A DNA stretch of 64,000 nucleotides from Pararge aegeria (Eukaryota > Arthropoda > Insecta > Lepidoptera > Nymphalidae), in the NCBI RefSeq assembly GCF_905163445.1, contig NC_053185.1, positions 14,216,001 through 14,280,000 on the forward strand, read 5' to 3'. Below are positions 31,742 to 41,107 of the stretch, piece after piece; the first letter of the stretch is position 1; the number at the start of each line of letters is the position of its first letter. A model generated the notes under the pieces. The model did no database searches and was not told the DNA's origin. It saw only the letters and a list, made by a program, of their open reading frames with translations. The translations under genes and the position numbers were made by a program.

Positions 31742-31900
31742 AGTCAACAACTCCTGAGGATGAGATGAGGATGAGGTAGCGAACTTGCGTAGAGAGTAGT
31801 TACAATGCGGACGATCTGATTGGTGTGGAGTATAAGAAGAAATTATAAATTACACCGTTCACATTCTCCTGCTTTTCTCGCAATATAGCCAATTTTCATT
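31736..31900 (+). mobile_element. Hammerhead-type repeat, decayed copy, right part
   Basis: TTAAGTCAACAACTCCTGAG then GATG, followed by GCGAACTTGCGTAGAGAG, matches the core region at 37830-37885. CTGAGGA keeps the hammerhead pattern CUGANGA, but stem II is scrambled and GAAA has become GAAC. So this copy should be inactive. Confidence 0.6.
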
Positions 31901-32800
31901 GTACTTATAGATGCTTTATGATTTTGGATAATCTTTTATGATGTTTTAGCAATTAAAGCTGCGGAAAGACAGCTAAGGTAGGCTAACTAGCTTACCTTAG
32001 GTGTAAACAATAAACATCTTTACTATACTTTATTATTACTTTAGAAAGAGTCGCGGTTCTACAGCTGTAGTACGCTATTTAACCATTATAAAGTTCTAAT
32101 AGATTTCTTATTGTCAACTCTTCTTGGTGCTTGGGATATTTTAGTAGTACCACACAGTACTTTGCACTTCATACATGCATATAATAAAATATGATGTTCT
32201 CATCATCTGCCGGTTTAGTCTATCGTGGTCATGACACCCTACCCTTATATTTCAGGCAGAACCCGTCTCAATAAACAATTTGATATTATACAATTTTTTA
32301 AGGTAAAAAATAATAAATCATTGATATGGGTCAAAGTTACTAGTTGCGATGCACTCATTGCTTAAAAAGTTTGCATTGTAAGCGCTATAAAACAGCGCAT
32401 ATTCAGCTCAAATAGAGTACTCGCTACTTGGAGTAGTTGGTATGTTTATCACCATCGCCTTATAACCCGATTCACGTATACAAGTGGCATAAAAAAGTTA
32501 CCTGTCAAAGCACAGTAACTGTAGTTAACTACCACTCAACTCCCCCCCTGCACCTGGGGGGGGGGGGGATTTGAAACGTGTACCTTTTGGTAAAGAAGTT
32601 ACTATGAATTTAAAATCTGTACCTATCCTTTAATTAAATAACAACAAACAACCACCAAAGGCAAGCTAACAAGCCCGCAACAATGCTCCTGTATAGCTTG
32701 TATTTTAATTTGTATTAGGTTGGTACACTATAAGACAATAAGTTAAACTATAATTTATAAGATAGTTAATGAACGACTTTTATTATTATTGTTTTCTATA
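31901..32800. other. A+T-rich DNA with a C7/G13 homopolymer pair
   Basis: No gene recognised. At about 32541-32568 a run of C residues is followed by TGCACCT and a run of about 13 G residues, able to form a hairpin or a G-quadruplex-like structure, unusual in this A+T-rich setting. Confidence 0.5.
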
Positions 32801-32806
32801 ATTTAT

Positions 32807-33166
32807 TTATATACTTTTTTTTTTTAATTTTCGACTTAAATTATACAAGAAAAATAACCGCCAACACCCATTTTCCTCCGAATTCTCCAACCGCTGCCTG
32901 GTTCCTTGTGGCCTGTGGGGCCTTTGAGTACCCAAGCAACCGGAGGACTCCAGAGTGAGCCTCCTCACAATACGTGCCGTTTCAAGGATTACTGATTTCT
33001 GTATCCGACCCTTGGTCAAACAACCAAGCGAAAGCTTCTTAAGATGTTGGTTGAAGCTTTTCGCGAGAAGACCATTTACTGAAACGACGATCGGAACAAC
33101 AACGGTCGACTCAACGCCCCACATGGCGGTAATCTCGTGAGCAAGGTCCAAGAATTTAGATACTTT
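32807..33166 (-). pseudogene. C-terminal part of a non-LTR retrotransposon protein
   Basis: Minus-strand translation gives KFLDLAHEITAMWGVESTVV, VPIVVSVNGLLAKSFNQHLK, KLSLGCLTKGRIQKSVILET and ARIVRRLTLE. The order 'DLA.EI..MW.V..T.VVPIV....G.....L..HL..L......Q....L.TARI.R..L' is a recognisable C-terminal module of one group of animal LINEs. No catalytic domain remains. A small relative lies at 24290-24385. Confidence 0.7.
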
Positions 33167-33169
33167 TTC

Positions 33170-34290
33170 CTTAATTGTTAAGTATTATTATTATTGTGGA
33201 TATTGTTAACTCTTGGTAGTTGTTAATTGGGATGTATTCTCAGGACCACCACCCACCCCGATACACTCATGTAACTGGCACAAACAAGTCTCACAAGCAT
33301 TTTACCTGTAGGTAACCACTGCATCTGATAACAAGCTCGCCCTCCGCGCCGTTCTGGAGGGTGAGGGGAAATACAAAAGGTAACTATCTGTTAGGACGAA
33401 TTTAGTATCTTTACTTTTCTTATAGGTGTTATTTAATGTATAAAAAGCTTAACGGACTACATTATATTTATCATTTTAAAATGTTTTCTTTCTATCGAAA
33501 TACGATACGAGTAGAAACTTTATTTTATTAGTTTTATTTTTGTACATCGTATTTCGTTGGATAAAATCCTTTGAAATTGTATCAAAATATTTGTATATTT
33601 AGTAGTATAGCTAATGAATTAATATACCTTTATACATTTAAGAATAATATATAATATTAAGTGTAAATAGATTTTGTATTCCTTTAAGTCCATTTTCAGT
33701 ATTCAAAATATCCGTAATCTGTAATTCTGTAATTGCTTGGCAACGTTGTTATCGTCAAAACATATGCATACAATTTTTAAAATAATCAAGCTAAGGAATA
33801 TTTGTATTGGTCAAATGTGTTTGTGTAATTGACAAACATATTATAGACAGATAATCAGTCAATACCATATATATATATATATGGTAAAGTAATAAAAAAA
33901 TATTCTACGCATAATTTTTTTTTTTTTTGGTATTTTGGATTTAACTAGGTATGCTGCCTAGTATAAAATTGCAAGGCTCGGTTGTAAAATTTTAGGTATT
34001 TGTAGCATAACTTTGATCTTAGTTATTTAAAATGTAAGTTTGTATTTATATTTTTGAATGTATATCAACAAACCATTAAAAAAATAATCGTTCCCAATTC
34101 GCTCTAACAAACCCGCACGTAAAGGGGTTTCCTTTTATCGTTTGCTAGGTAGGCATGTTCTTGTTTAGTTTCCCCCCCATTGCATGGAGTTCTTGAAATA
34201 AAAATATACCTACCCGCAAAGCCATTAAAACTTTTAAGATATTCTGAATGTTAAGTCAATACCAGACTTGTATTCTTTAGGATTAGCTTT
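33170..34290. other. A+T-rich DNA, nothing recognised
   Basis: Contains a self-complementary TA tract inside TACCAT...ATGGTA at 33863-33886 and a T run near 33908. No gene. Confidence 0.45.
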
Positions 34291-34299
34291 TGGTTAGTA

Positions 34300-34402
34300 T
34301 GTGCAAGGCTAGGAAAGGCAGGAGAAAAAAAATATATCCCCCGATTATATACCCTGTCCTTTCCCCGGGACGATAATTGTATACTCCCCATGCTAGCCAT
34401 GC
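34300..34402 (+). repeat. Repeat I fragment
   Basis: AGGCAGGAGAAAAAAAATAT, CCTTTCCCCGGGACGATAAT and CATGCTAGCCATGCTG match 15530-15792. Confidence 0.45.
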
Positions 34403-34639
34403 TGACAAGGAATAAAATTTAAGTGACCACCTACCAAATCACGCCAACCGGGAATAGAATTGATGTGTATGAAATATGTAGGCAGTTTTGTAATGACCGC
34501 ACCATGTGGGTATGTTGGTATAAGTGACCAATAAATCAGTTCAGTATCTGGATCTCTTGGTTTTAATACACAACAAGAAGAAGTTCACCACCGTTGATTA
34601 TTTACACGTATATTACTTGGATAATATTTCCACTTCAAC

Positions 34640-34812
34640 ACATTTACCTTACCGGAGTTATGTGAATTTCTCATGCTTGAGAGTTCTCCATAACGTTCTC
34701 AAGGGCGTGTGAAGACTACCAATCCGCTCATAGCAGAGTGATGACAGCGTAAACCTTTGTCATTCTGTGACCCGTGTCCTGTAGTGTGCTCATAATGGAT
34801 TGATGATGATGA
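34640..34812 (+). mobile_element. SINE-2 relic
   Basis: ACCGGAGTTATGTGAATTTC, GAGAGTTCTCCATAACGTTC, CCCGTGTCCTGTAGTG and ATGGATTGATGATGATGACG are in SINE-2 order with many substitutions. Confidence 0.7.
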
Positions 34813-34904
34813 CGATGTTACATGTTTGCTATGTTTTATTCTACCATCGCAAACAAACTGTATTGGGGTGAAAAGGGGTGAAATTCCAGTAGGTATTTAG
34901 CTTA

Positions 34905-34990
34905 GGGTGTAGCCGTGAACGTCGCGGGAATTAAACACTATGATGCGGTTACAGTATAATTGGCAATACCGCGTAGAGCACCCGGCTAAC
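34905..34990 (+). repeat. Repeat J fragment
   Basis: GTCGCGGGAATTAAACACTA, GATGCGGTTACAGTATAATT and GGCAATACCGCG recur at 36170-36250 (GGGAATTAAACGCCCTGGTG, GCGGTCACAGTAATTGGCAA). Class unknown. Confidence 0.45.
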
Positions 34991-35147
34991 ATTAATATTA
35001 TTATACCTACATTAATAAGCAGCTTGTTTCCATGGATATTCTACCAATAAGGCAACGCTTTTGCTCTTATTTGTAAGTTAGGAGTATGTTTAGAACTCTT
35101 CTCCTACCGGTTTTCAGGCATCAAGACTTTATTTTATCCTTATCCTT

Positions 35148-35312
35148 TTAGCCCTCCGCTTGATATAGGCCCTTCCGAGAGCGCGCCACCACACTGGTTC
35201 CTCCGATTTCTCATCCAACCGCTTCCTGCTACCTTTTTACTCAGTCTGTTCAATCGGCAGGAGATCGTCCCACGCAATCTTTACCGGTCCGCGGTCTTCA
35301 TTTTAAAGACAT
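35148..35312 (-). pseudogene. RTE-like LINE C-terminal relic
   Basis: The minus strand reads approximately GRSPADWTD then VKKVAGSGWMRNRRN with interruptions. This parallels 'GRPPTRWTDDIKRVAGSRWI' in the long RTE copy but belongs to a different subfamily (VAGSGWMR). Degenerate. Confidence 0.55.
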
Positions 35313-35774
35313 TTATTTCTCAAAAAGAACACACTAGTTCACTTAAATCGAGAATACAATAATGTTTTAAAATTAGCAAATACAATCTCAAAGTGCGTTA
35401 CAAATGTACCATATTATTTAAAAGTAAATTTTTTGCAGGTGGTTAAAGAAAAGGTAGCGAGCGATAATACGAGACCTTGTTAATGTAGATACTTTTCACT
35501 TCCAGTTTGTACAGTTTAAGATGATAGTAATTGTTTCCTCGCCATCACCATTATAATCTTTAACGAAGAACGTATACTGCTGGTCTTTTGTATAGAGATT
35601 TCCATGACCGGTGTTTTGTGCCGCTACAGTATCTGGATACTGTAGCGGCTCTGTGCGACTTTTCTATTCCGTTTGTTCTCATTCTCCGCACTATGTCTTC
35701 TTTCTGACGGGACCCTTGGTTAGCAACCAGGTTTTCGAAACCATGATCACTGCAAGCAAAAAAGGAATTTTTGA

Positions 35775-36080
35775 AAGACATTAATATAACCTAATCGTCA
35801 TCATGAGCTTACTAATATCCCAGTGCTTAATACAGGCACTACTTTCTGATAGGACAGAAGTATTTAGAGCAAAGACCCACCATGCTGCAATGAGAGTGCG
35901 TGGACTCCAACACTTGTAATGACAGCTTAGTGATAATAACCGAGAGCGATAGCTTAATGTACTCATCGAGGTACGACTGGACAACACCATTTTACTAAAC
36001 CCCAACTGGCACTAGAACAGAACACCCAAAACAATTTTTCTTCGCCCTTTCCAGGAATCAAACCCAGGACTTCCGTAGTT
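35775..36080 (-). mobile_element. SINE-4 copy, decayed
   Basis: The + strand has AGCAAAGACCCACCATGCTG, GCGTGGACTCCAACACTTG and, near its right end, AGGAATCAAACCCAGGACTT, an inverted box B-like head. Diverged. Confidence 0.5.
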
Positions 36081-36084
36081 GTTT

Positions 36085-36250
36085 AGTATTACTCCGCATT
36101 AATATTTTATCTTGTAGTAAAATAAATGCGGAGTAATACTCCGGGGGGTACCGCGGGATACCGGATAACAGGTAGCGTCGCGGTCCGGGAATTAAACGCC
36201 CTGGTGCGGTCACAGTAATTGGCAAATTGGCAATTCCGCCTTTAAGCACC
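36085..36250. repeat. 16-bp perfect hairpin followed by repeat J
   Basis: AGTATTACTCCGCATT (36085-36100) and AATGCGGAGTAATACT (36125-36140) are exact complements around a 24-base loop. Repeat J sequence follows to 36250. It may mark the end of a foldback transposon. Confidence 0.6.
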
Positions 36251-36557
36251 CAATTACCAACTTGGATTTCAATTTATTACTGCTTTCTGGCATTGTTTTT
36301 CTTAACTTTAATTTATAGGCCGGTTTTATTTATATCTTTCGGGCTGTTTATTTTCTGACAGTTTTTTCTTTACAGTCCTAGATCTTGGATAAGTTAATCA
36401 GTAATGATTACCTACTGGTAAGAACTTCAGTCTCCCTTTCAGGATATCCCAGTTCGAAGGTGTAACATTATCGATGGCACGTTTAACTTTTCGGAGTTAC
36501 GGGCGTTTTGACATTCGGTAAAGGAAGACAATTGAATTTAATATTACATTATATTAT

Positions 36558-36866
36558 ATTCATCATCATCTTATCGAAACAGTACCGGCCCGCTACAGGG
36601 CACGGGTCCCCTCCCACAATGAGAAGGGGTTAAGGCGTAGTCCACCACGCTGGCCCAGTACGGATTGGTGGACTTTATGTTATTATAACGAAAACATCGT
36701 AAGGAAACTTATATGCCTGAGAGTTATCCATAATGTTCTCAAAGTTGTGTGAAGTCCACGAATCTGCGCGTGGTCAGCGTGGTCGACTGCGGCCTTAACC
36801 CTTCTCATTCTGAAAGGAGACATGTGCCCTGTGGTGGTCCGTTATTGGTTTGATAACGATGAAGTA
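36558..36866. mobile_element. Inverted pair of SINE-2 fragments
   Basis: 36558-36686 is a minus-strand SINE-2 3' part (TCATCATCATCTTATCGAAA, CCGCTACAGGGCACGGGTCC, CCACCACGCTGGCCCAGTAC). 36687-36866 is a plus-strand SINE-2 body and tail (GAAAACATCGTAAGGAAACT, AATGTTCTCAAAGTTGTGTG, GTTATTGGTTTGATAACGAT). They meet at about 36686, so transcripts across the joint could fold into a hairpin. Confidence 0.75.
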
Positions 36867-37039
36867 AAATCATATTTAGTTAGTTGTAACAAGATACAGT
36901 TTCCAATGTTTAGAGATCGATCCCAAAGCGTCAAAGGGGATTCTAGTCCAGGGTAATTTCTAGAGGGGTCCCTTTGCGAATTTGAAGATAATAATTAAAA
37001 TTTAATTTTTATTAAGTATGAGCGTTTTTGAATGTTAGT

Positions 37040-37245
37040 TGTGTGGAGGATGGGCGGTGGAGCCGGGATATATTGGAGAGCTTCGGCCGACAACTCAATG
37101 GCGCGATAATAATATCGTTAAGGCAGCAAGGAAGAACTGGATGCAGCTCACATCTTTGGGCTGGGCCCTGGGGCACCTCTTCCTCCTTCCTTAACTCCTT
37201 CCATTTGATCGGATACAAAAGCGGGCTGTTCGACTGACGCGCTGC
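37040..37245 (+). pseudogene. Jockey/CR1-type LINE relic after the reverse transcriptase
   Basis: A frame contains CSSHLWAGP and, after a break, PFDRIQKRAVRLT. The pattern 'YCSHLW.GAP...L..LDRIQ.RAVR' lies downstream of the catalytic domain in jockey/CR1-type proteins. Frames are broken. Confidence 0.55.
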
Positions 37246-37394
37246 AGTACCTTGGCAACTTCATCAAGATACGATAAGTTTACTAAACTTAATACAAATG
37301 CCTGCACAAATTTAAATCTTACTTTGTAGATAATTCGGTTTCTAGCAGAATTGTTTGTAATAATATTAGCATTGTTTTACAACGGTTGTTGTAC

Positions 37395-37550
37395 CGCGTA
37401 CCGACCAGTGCCCATCAACGCGAGGCGTAGGTGTTGACTATTGAGCCTCATGAGTCTGTAATTACACTAGCAAACTCGCTCGGCAGACCAGAGCACAGCA
37501 ATGCAGCTTGGCAGCACAAATAACCATGACAGTAGTACTTTTCCAGATGA
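37395..37550 (-). repeat. Repeat F copy, minus strand
   Basis: CAGTGCCCATCAACGCGAGG, GTAGGTGTTGACTATTGAGC and CCATGACAGTAGTACTTTT are the inverse of repeat F, resembling the arms at 54329-55138 and the copy at 57845-58020. Confidence 0.5.
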
Positions 37551-37738
37551 GCTCTGTCACAAAAACGCTCTATTGTTCGCTCTTCTGTACTTTTAACATT
37601 TGGTAAAAAACATTTGAAGCGGTTATAGCCCAGTGGCCAGGACCTCGACTTTACTTTCGGGGGGCCGAGTTAGAATCCCAGCACGCACCTCTAACTTGTG
37701 CGTTTTAATAATTAAAATATAACTTGCTGCAACGGTGA

Positions 37739-37801
37739 GCATTGTATAGAAGCAGGCGTTACTTTGCGGAAATCCATGATATATTTATACAATGATTAAT
37801 T
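37739..37801 (+). mobile_element. Leader of the hammerhead-type repeat
   Basis: TAGAAGCAGGCGTTACTTTG then CGGAAATCCATGATATATTT, and ACAATGATTAATTGT. The last is the exact complement of ACAATTAATCATTGT in the following unit, forming a 15-bp stem with loop TAAGACAAAG. The same leader in decayed form is at 31248-31300. Confidence 0.6.
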
Positions 37802-37994
37802 GTTAAGACAAAGACAATTAATCATTGTAAAGTCAACATCTCCTGATGATGCTCCGGTTTCGGAGCGAAACGTGCGTAGAGGGTGTATTGCCGAGGATCT
37901 GTTAAGACAAAGACAATTAATCATTGTAAAGTCAACATCTCCTGATGATGCTCCGGTTTCGGAGCGAAACGTGCGTAGAGGGTGTATTGCCGAG
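37802..37994 (+). ncRNA. Tandem candidate hammerhead ribozymes (two identical 99-bp units)
   Basis: Unit 1 is 37802-37900 and unit 2 is 37901-37994, identical over the 94 bases they share. In unit 1, CTGATGA (37843-37849) is followed by one extra T, stem II GCTCC/GGAGC (37851-37855 and 37862-37866, loop GGTTTC), GAA (37867-37869), stem III ACG/CGT (37870-37872 and 37875-37877, 2-nt loop) and A at 37878. Stem I is ACATCTC (37836-37842) with GAGGGTGT, seven pairs and one bulged G. All invariant hammerhead positions are present; the extra T before stem II is the only departure. Predicted cuts are after 37878 and 37977, giving a 99-nt monomer. A short stem III is known from Penelope-type and small circular retrozyme-type type I hammerheads, which act best as dimers. 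Activity is not shown. Confidence 0.6.
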
Positions 37995-38031
37995 TTGTCA
38001 GAGGAGAGACCCGTGTTCTGTAATGGGCCAG

Positions 38032-38222
38032 CAGTGGCTTGCACAGGGTATGCAGATGATATAAAATGAAGAAAATCTCCAGTACGAGTTATAAATACTT
38101 AAGGGTAGGCTTTTCATAACTCATACAATGCCTATCCTTAATTTGTTTATAACTCGTACTGGAGATTTTCATCATTTTATATCATTTGCATACCCTGTGC
38201 ATACCCTCTATGCACGCCACTG
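38032..38222. mobile_element. hAT-like MITE, 191 bp, inserted in SINE-2 tail
   Basis: Ends CAGTGGCTTGCACAGGG and GCACGCCACTG. Inner arms GAAAATCTCCAGTACGAGTT and AACTCGTACTGGAGATTTTC are almost exact complements. The flanks TGGGCCAG (38024-38031) and TGGGCCAT (38223-38230) agree at seven of eight bases. Removing the element and one flank restores the SINE-2 tail (AATGGGCCA then TTAATGGGTTGAT). Confidence 0.9.
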
Positions 38223-38264
38223 TGGGCCATTAATGGGTTGATATGAATATGGTGATTATAATGG

Positions 38265-38690
38265 TGAATTTTTCGTTAGTATGTAATACCTGAACGGCTT
38301 GTTAACCCTTATCCTACAAGCCTTTAATGAGTGGTGCCGACATTGATTTATAACAGCACAATTCAGATAAGTAGGTACGTAGGTACAAAAAAACGGACGG
38401 CACTAGATTGTTATGAAGGGGAGCACATATAAATTGCTGTCACGTGCCGCTTTGTCAGTCACCTCTCATCCTCGCTTCATAGCTATGCAATAACGATAAT
38501 AATGATATTTATTTTGCTTTTTGTCTGTTAAACTGACAATTGTTGTTGCTATAAGTATCTAAGTAAAGTTATGCTCGTAAATAGTTTCTGTTTTATAATA
38601 TCGGCAAGTTGGTCATCTATAAGGAAACGGTCCTTCATACTCTTTGCCACCTTTACTTTATTTTTTGGCAGACCTATTTTTTTATTAGAT
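38265..38690. other. Nothing recognised
   Basis: No gene or repeat family recognised between the SINE-2 tail and the next SINE-1. Confidence 0.4.
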
Positions 38691-38691
38691 T

Positions 38692-38917
38692 GCCGACTGG
38701 CGCAGTGGGCAGCGACCCTGATTTCTGAGTCCAAGCCCGTGGGTTCGATTCCCACAACTGGAAAATGTTTGTGTGATGAACATTAATGTTTTTCAGTGTC
38801 CGGGTGTTTATCTATATATTATAAGTATTTATGTATATTATTCATAAAAATATTCTTCAGTCATCTTAGTACACATAACATAAGCTACGCTTACTTTGGG
38901 ACTATAGTCATAAAAAA
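38692..38917 (+). mobile_element. SINE-1, near full length
   Basis: Head GCCGACTGGCGCAGTGGGCA (box A, the best copy here) and GTGGGTTCGATTCCCACAAC (box B), body AATGTTTGTGTGATGAAC and CTACGCTTACTTTGGGACTA, then an A run. The 3' ATTT tail of other copies is lacking. Confidence 0.9.
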
Positions 38918-39559
38918 AAATTGAGAGTAGGGACTCCAGTTTAAGAAGCAGCGTTATTCTTATACGTATTGGGATTTTCTAATATAGGGTATGTTGACCG
39001 GTTATTTTAACATCCAGGGAGTTAATATTAGCATCCATGAAATAATACGCGTTCTGTAATATTAAGCGAAGTGAAGTGATTTCGAGAAGGAGCTTACGTA
39101 CAATACTCTAACTTAAGTGCATATTTTGTTTCTAGTCTCAAATAGCAAATATAGAGAAATAAACGTAAGGCAAAATAAAAAAATAATAAGAATGTAACAT
39201 TAACATGAAAATATTTTTTTTTAATTTAGATCTGAATAAGGAAGACGCAATTGTATTACGAATCAGAGCGTGATCGTTCCATAGGATACCCTAGCGTGTC
39301 ATTTTAAGTTTCCATCCCGTTCGGTCAAAATGTTTCAACCTATATGAAGTAGGTACGTACCTGCATTAGTAAAAGGTTGGTTTGGTTAGTTCTATTACTA
39401 TTCTATTATTTAAATGTAGATAACCTTATAAAAGCAAATTGACCGAAAGTTACAAATAGGTATAAATGAGTTCAGCTTATAATACTAACCAAAACATGGG
39501 GTATTTTATCTGTATCTTATTTGAAATCTGGGCAAATTAATTATATTCAAAATTCACTT
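38918..39559. other. A+T-rich DNA, nothing recognised
   Basis: No gene or repeat recognised. Confidence 0.4.
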
Positions 39560-39890
39560 ATACAGCGTTCATACATATAGGTACTATTGTTCCCGTTAAT
39601 GTTAGGTGAAAGTACCAACTACATTCGTTAACTTAAAACTAAAGCAAGGAGGGTTCCAAACGCACCCTGGTCTAAGAAACGCCCAAAACAAACTTAGCCG
39701 GAGGTTTTTTAATCATCATCGCACAGTCGAATATTAATAGCAATTCATATCCAAGCTTTTTTATCATTCATGCAATCCTTAATATTTTGATGGGATTTTT
39801 CTATAAGCTTTCGTTTTACATAAACTTATTGAGAGACATCTCAAGGATTTAATCTGATAATTTGTTTTATGCAATGATTTACAATTACCC
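39560..39890 (+). repeat. Repeat K copy 2
   Basis: Ordered similarity with 8590-8890 (AAACTAAAGC, CTCTAAGAA versus GTCTAAGAA, GCTTTCGTTT). Also partly repeated inversely at 55975-56105 (TTAACTTAAAACTAAAGC versus GCTTTAAGTTAA). Class unknown. Confidence 0.5.
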
Positions 39891-40457
39891 TTAAATTAAT
39901 TTCTAATTTTATGCAGCAGAACCTAAACTAAACTTAAAGTTTATTATAACTTTTAATATTAATATTACCTGCTTGGGTATCTAAGTAACGAGAAAAAAAA
40001 ACAAATGAGCGTTAGAATTCATCACAAACAATCAAAGAATCGTTCACTTCAATAAAATGTTTATTAACAAGCTTTAGCACTTCATACTGTCAAAGAACAA
40101 AGTTAACCGTAACTCGTAAGGACGAGGGGAAAACTGAACGTTCCAGAAGTTGAAAAAGTTGTGAATTTGCACGGACAACTTTGTCCATAGAGTAAGTTAC
40201 TTTGTTGTTTGTTTATATTCACAACTATATACGTATAACTATTCTGTTTGTTTGTTCACTTGCCAAGTAGGCCCAAACAAAATACTAACTACCTAGTATT
40301 ACTTAATTTTATCTTTTGATATCAACTTTAATGTTGCCACAAACTTAATGCTAAGCTTTTATAGGCGTTAACTTAGGAGCGTGACTAAAACTTTACACAC
40401 AAACATTCATTACATTGAGTAATAAATTTGTAAAATTTTATTATTTTTATTTTATTA
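39891..40457. other. A+T-rich DNA, nothing recognised
   Basis: No gene or repeat recognised. Confidence 0.4.
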
Positions 40458-41100
40458 CTAGCGGACCCGCGCGACTTCGTCCGCGAATGAGTCGACTTAA
40501 AAAAATAGTCGTATGTTATAGCAGACTGTTTTATAGAACTTTAAACAAACAACAATTTCGATAGCTCCGATATACTTACTATATACGTACGCCGTTCGGC
40601 GTAACGATCACGCATCGAACGCATCAGAGTCTCTCAAAAAGGATATTTTTTGCAGTTTTTGCAACATTTTTCATTAATGATAGTAGACATTGGTCGTAGC
40701 GTGATATAGCCATTAGTATACTACCAATCCAAAAAAAAAAACTTATAATCGAAACACCATTTTCTGAGATTAGCGCGTTCAACCAAACAAAGTTTAAAAG
40801 CTTAATAATATTTCAATTATGCCTGTCCGAAAAACCACGTCAATCTAAAACTCCGTTGAACGGATTTTGAAACACAAATGCGGAAAAAATAGCGATGCTA
40901 GCCTGTAAAAGCTTTTTACTTTTGCGGGATTAAAAGAAGCCTATGCTATTCCAGACTTTATTATAGGTATCTCTGCCAAATTTTAGCGAAATCGGTTTAT
41001 TCGTAGAGGCGTTAATGCGTAACAAACATCCATCCATCTATCTATCCATACATACATCTATTCTCACAAAACATTTATAACATTTATAATATTAGTAGGA
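40458..41100 (-). mobile_element. Full-length non-autonomous Helitron-like element, 643 bp
   Basis: On the minus strand it begins TCCTACTAATATTATAAATG directly after an A, and ends CGCGGGTCCGCTAG directly before a T. A GC-rich hairpin-forming run (CGCGGACGAAGTCGCGCGGG) sits just before the end. 5' TC, 3' CTAG, a 3' hairpin and insertion between A and T are the defining Helitron features. No Rep/helicase frame is present. Both termini are intact, making it the reference copy in the window. Confidence 0.75.
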
Positions 41101-41107
41101 TGGTACG

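Larger units (their letters stand above)
37617..38262 (+). mobile_element. SINE-2 copy broken by a ribozyme-type repeat and a MITE
   Basis: 37617-37737 is the SINE-2 head: GGTTATAGCCCAGTGGCCAG (box A-like), GCCGAGTTAGAATCCCAGC (box B-like) and TGCTGCAACGGTGA. 37995-38031 and 38231-38262 are its distal part (GAGGAGAGACCCGTGTTCTG, TAATGGGCCA, TTAATGGGTTGATATG). Between head and tail lies the hammerhead-type repeat (about 37738-37994), and the middle of the SINE is missing. A MITE (38032-38222) sits in the tail. The order of events is SINE first, MITE in its tail later. Confidence 0.8.

Noticed and set aside
32807..33151. A 114-codon minus-strand frame as a host gene
   Set aside because: The recognisable part is a LINE C-terminal module; the last ~40 codons are low-complexity read-through into A+T-rich DNA.
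33863..33886. TACCAT(TA)nATGGTA palindrome as a transposon terminus
   Set aside because: The symmetry is provided almost wholly by the TA microsatellite, and no second end or target duplication was found.
37796..38069. 82- and 89-codon frames with an internal peptide repeat
   Set aside because: The repetition simply reflects the 99-bp tandem units; identical frames on both strands and the ribozyme-like structure argue against coding.
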